Shown: in pieces, positions 61,125 through 64,000 of the stretch
How the letters are laid out: every line of letters begins with the position of its first letter
Numbering within the stretch: the first letter of the stretch is position 1
NCBI RefSeq assembly: GCF_029029525.1
Contig: NZ_JAKJSC010000001.1
Span: 1,240,001 to 1,304,000 of the forward strand
Origin: Labilibaculum sp. DW002
Lineage (GTDB): Bacteria > Bacteroidota > Bacteroidia > Bacteroidales > Marinifilaceae
DNA length: 64,000 bases
Direction: 5' to 3'
Program-made: the position numbers and the translations under genes
The notes under the pieces: generated by a model
Database searches by the model: none
Told to the model about the DNA's origin: nothing
What the model saw: the letters and a program-made list of their open reading frames with translations, nothing else

Positions 61125-64000
61125 TTACAATTTAGATTCTTTAGGAAAAGCATAAGAGTTTTTCCAACCTCCCAAATCAATTAAAATTTGATCGATCATA
61201 ACTCCTGGATCAAGCATCCAAACTTTCAAAGTATGCTTACCAGCCTTATTTACAACTTGCTTTACGGATTGGATACTTGCATTTCGCAATACATTTTGCA
61301 TCCAATCATCACTTCTTCCAAAGGTTTGAAAATCTACTATCACTGGTTTGGTATCGTCAATTGCAATTGCACAACGAACACCTTTCCCATTGTTTACAGC
61401 ATGTGCTGGAACAGCTTGCAAAAACACATCTGCAGAACCAAAATTAAAAGTATAAAATTCGTATTCAACAGCAGGGCTATTTGTAAGAATTGCTTTCTCA
61501 TCCATCTGAATAGCTGCTGTTCTCGGTAAGGCTGCAATTACATTTCCACTATACCCTAAACCTTCGATCGTTTCCCATTTGGCTTGCTTTCCATCGGTCT
61601 TCCCAGTGAAATTCTCTGCATTAATTGAAATAAACCCTTTGTCTTCAACAAATCCTTTCCAATTTTCCAGCTCCTTAAATTTAGGATTAAATACTGATAC
61701 TCCAATGGTAATTGTCGTGTCAACAGTAACAAAATCGATAGCTGAATTTACTTTATAACTCGGTGGAATCAATTGGTAATCGTGTCCTAATGGAGCTTCC
61801 TTTTTATTATCGCCTTTCGGTACTTTATTCCAATCGATACTAACCCATAAACGCTGTTCCTGATTAGAATTGTTCACACTTCCCGATTCTTGGGAGATAT
61901 TAATCCAGTCTGCTTTGGCTTCGGCCTTCCATTCCACATCGCCTTTTCCTTTTAAAAATACATCAACAAAATATTCACTTTTTGTGTACGCATTAAAAAC
62001 AGGAAGAACATCGGCATAAGAATTTATCACCTCATGATTCAATTCCATCTCGTAACTCTCCAAAGCCAATCCAAGTTCTGCTTGTGAGTCGCCCATCGGC
62101 ACTGAAACTGATGGTTTTGAGAATACCGGCAAATGACGAGGTGACATGCTCATTATGTGATTCCACTTTCCATTTTGCAAGTCGTTGTTAAAGTATGCGG
62201 TTTCCTTTTGAATGCTTTTGAAAGCTTCAATGGACTTTTTCCCAAACAACTCAGCACTACTTCTGCCCTGATTTGCTGCAAACTGGTTTTTATAAGAATA
62301 CAACCACTTATGATTCAAGTTTGCAGCCCCATTTACAGGGTAAGAGACCAATTCATAGTATGCGTCTTTTCTATTATATGTAATATTTTTACCAATCCTC
62401 TTGGTTTCATTTATCAACTTCTGATACTCCTCTATTCTTTGTCCAACTTCATCACCATAATGAATTTGAGTAAGCTCTGTTTCGCCCTCTTTTGTGACAG
62501 GCTCTACCTGGCTCCACGCCATAAATTCCGGTCTGCGCTGAAAAGCCAATCGGTAGTATTCATACATCAAATCTGTAATTGCTGAAGAATTTTTTGCACC
62601 AAACTCTCTGGCTGCCCAATTTTCCATATGAGATTTAACACCTGCACTTTTATCGAAAGAGCTCATATCCCAAGCCATATCTAAAAACAACTCAATATTG
62701 TATTCATGAGGTTTGATATCGCCACAATTCAAAACCCAAACATCGCGAGCTTGAAATTCATAAGCCTTATTCATCTCTTCCCACATTAGAACAGGATTAG
62801 TCGAATTCAACCATAAATAATCGTGAGGTCTTCCCCAATAGGAGGTATGATAGTAAACACCAGCTCCTCCAGATCGTTTTTGCTCTTCAGGATTACTCAA
62901 CTGGCGTATGTATCCGTAATTGTCATCAGTCCAAACCAAGCTAATATCTTCGGGTACGTGCATGTCTTTTTGGTAATAGGTCAATACCTCTTTGTAAGGG
63001 ATAAATATTTGAGGCAGTTCGTTGGCTTTTTTTCCTGTCTTGTTTTGCAAAATCTCTCTTTGATCTAAAACCACATTCTCTAACAATTTCACTTGTGCAT
63101 CTGAATCATCTTCACCCACAATCATTGGAGAATCGTGCTCTCCGCGCATTCCCATTGTGTAAATACTTTCAAACTTGGAAACTTCCTTAGTTCTTTTGCT
63201 AAAAAGATCTTTAATTGTTTCTGAGTTGTTGTCGTAACGCCACTCACCCATTGTTTTGCTATCCCATTCTGCATTGATATTACACAACATTGGTTCACAA
63301 TGAGATGTGCCTACTACAATTGCATAATCATCGGCAACCTGTTTGTTTTCAGGATAATAATAGAATGGTTTTGTGCAAGAGTGCATGGCTGGCCAAATGG
63401 TATTCGCACGCAAACGCAACAACAGCTCAAATACTTTTGCATAGGTCTTAGGTCCGATATCACCAGTCTCAGGCTCATAATTCAAAGCCGCCCAACGCTG
63501 CAATCCCCAATCTTCATCGTTTAAAAATATTCCACGGTATTTTACCGATGGCGAACCATATTTATTATTTTCAATTCTAAGTAACAGTTCTTGCTTCTTA
63601 TCAGGAGTTACATCGGCCCACCATTCCCATGGCGACACACCAATCATTCGTGAAATCTCTAACAAACCAAAAGCTGTACCTCTTCGGTCAGATCCAACGA
63701 TCACCAATGCATTCTTTACATCCTTACTTAAATTTGCTACAACTTGAATCGTATAGGATTCCCAATTGTTCTGTATTGCAGAAACATCAAGCTTCTTTTC
63801 TGTAATCAATCTGTCAATAATTTTATTCTTACCAATGGTTCCGGCAATAATTGCCCCATTGGCTAATTTGTGTTCTATTGTAAGTTTGGTTCCGCTGACT
63901 TTAAATACATCTTCGGATAATATTTCAGCAGCGATCTCAACCACCTTGGCATCTTTCTTATCTATGATGATTTTTGCCGTTTGCTTCTCTGACACCAGTT
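61125..64000 (-). CDS. Glycoside hydrolase family 115 alpha-glucuronidase (N-terminus beyond window)
   Basis: At least 957 residues are visible; the frame stays open through the last in-frame codon (63998-63996), so the start and signal peptide lie outside. The call of GH115 rests on YRGIFLNDEDWGLQRW, ANTIWPAMHSCTKPFY, VVGTSHCEPMLC, MGMRGEHDSPM and VWTDDNYGYIRQ, all typical of the family, plus a C-terminal beta-rich accessory domain (WEAESKADWI-like to the end). GH115 enzymes release 4-O-methyl- or glucuronic acid from xylan main chains or oligosaccharides. It is transcribed with the lipoprotein phosphatase and HTCS, indicating a glucuronoxylan utilisation locus that continues past the window. 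Confidence 0.93.
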   Translation of the reverse strand, partial: LVSEKQTAKIIIDKKDAKVVEIAAEILSEDVFKVSGTKLTIEHKLANGAIIAGTIGKNKIIDRLITEKKLDVSAIQNNWESYTIQVVANLSKDVKNALVIVGSDRRGTAFGLLEISRMIGVSPWEWWADVTPDKKQELLLRIENNKYGSPSVKYRGIFLNDEDWGLQRWAALNYEPETGDIGPKTYAKVFELLLRLRANTIWPAMHSCTKPFYYYPENKQVADDYAIVVGTSHCEPMLCNINAEWDSKTMGEWRYDNNSETIKDLFSKRTKEVSKFESIYTMGMRGEHDSPMIVGEDDSDAQVKLLENVVLDQREILQNKTGKKANELPQIFIPYKEVLTYYQKDMHVPEDISLVWTDDNYGYIRQLSNPEEQKRSGGAGVYYHTSYWGRPHDYLWLNSTNPVLMWEEMNKAYEFQARDVWVLNCGDIKPHEYNIELFLDMAWDMSSFDKSAGVKSHMENWAAREFGAKNSSAITDLMYEYYRLAFQRRPEFMAWSQVEPVTKEGETELTQIHYGDEVGQRIEEYQKLINETKRIGKNITYNRKDAYYELVSYPVNGAANLNHKWLYSYKNQFAANQGRSSAELFGKKSIEAFKSIQKETAYFNNDLQNGKWNHIMSMSPRHLPVFSKPSVSVPMGDSQAELGLALESYEMELNHEVINSYADVLPVFNAYTKSEYFVDVFLKGKGDVEWKAEAKADWINISQESGSVNNSNQEQRLWVSIDWNKVPKGDNKKEAPLGHDYQLIPPSYKVNSAIDFVTVDTTITIGVSVFNPKFKELENWKGFVEDKGFISINAENFTGKTDGKQAKWETIEGLGYSGNVIAALPRTAAIQMDEKAILTNSPAVEYEFYTFNFGSADVFLQAVPAHAVNNGKGVRCAIAIDDTKPVIVDFQTFGRSDDWMQNVLRNASIQSVKQVVNKAGKHTLKVWMLDPGVMIDQILIDLGGWKNSYAFPKESKL

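Overview
This 64 kb window comes from a Bacteroidota chromosome, most likely an anaerobic or microaerotolerant member of the Marinilabiliales/Marinifilaceae type; the placement is inferred from content and no search was run. Support comes from: -7 promoter elements of the form TAnnTTTG, with a TTTG box 18-20 nt upstream in the best cases; a type B (gliding_CTERM-like) type IX secretion C-terminus; a hybrid two-component system (HTCS) regulator; DUF5686, DPP III, HU and GPP34-like proteins; a flavodiiron protein; strongly AT-rich intergenic DNA; and few Shine-Dalgarno sites. I see no phage, insertion sequence, CRISPR array or rRNA. The only tRNA is tRNA-Ser(UGA).

Layout. 0-2.8 kb: minus-strand lipid/hydrolase genes (alpha/beta hydrolase fragment, GDPD, HD phosphohydrolase, second hydrolase). 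3.2-9.5 kb: a five-gene minus-strand operon (DUF1080, Gfo/Idh/MocA oxidoreductase, TIM-barrel isomerase, ThuA-like, kelch) of the 3-keto-glycoside type, with a divergent AraC regulator. 9.5-11 kb: a J-domain-like coiled-coil protein and a GPP34 protein. 11-14.6 kb: an unusual minus-strand cluster of a solute-binding-like protein without signal peptide, a HypB/CooC-like GTPase, an ABC ATPase with no permease and a small Cys-rich protein; I consider this a candidate undescribed metallocofactor system. 14.9-21.7 kb: T9SS cargo, ABC-2 exporter, Crp/Fnr regulator and flavodiiron protein. 21.7-28 kb: outer-membrane protein, aspartate aminotransferase, DEAD-box helicase and HtpG. 28.8-37.8 kb: DUF5686 protein, M28 peptidase, an aminotransferase-unknown-DPP III operon and a LytTR regulator. 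38-44.6 kb: TrmH, HU and the threonine operon thrA-thrB-thrC, preceded by an unannotated Thr/Ile-rich leader peptide that I call thrL. 44.9-47.3 kb: secreted unknown protein, HAD phosphatase and cation-efflux protein. 47.5-51.8 kb: a molybdopterin operon (mobB-like, moeA, compact moaA, moaC, MOSC-Mog fusion) behind a structured leader RNA made of two tandem units and ending in an intrinsic terminator. 51.9-55 kb: tRNA-Ser, a noncoding stretch with a 33-nt poly-A run, and hrpB. 55.2-64 kb: HTCS regulator, lipoprotein phosphoesterase and a GH115 alpha-glucuronidase cut by the window edge, together a glucuronoxylan-type utilisation locus.

The three most interesting signals are the tandem-unit leader RNA before the molybdopterin operon (47.5-47.8 kb), the cytosolic binding-protein/GTPase/ABC-ATPase cluster (11-14.6 kb), and the threonine attenuator-like leader peptide (44.4-44.6 kb). 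All repeats, hairpins and motif positions were read by eye. No folding, database search or codon statistics were run.
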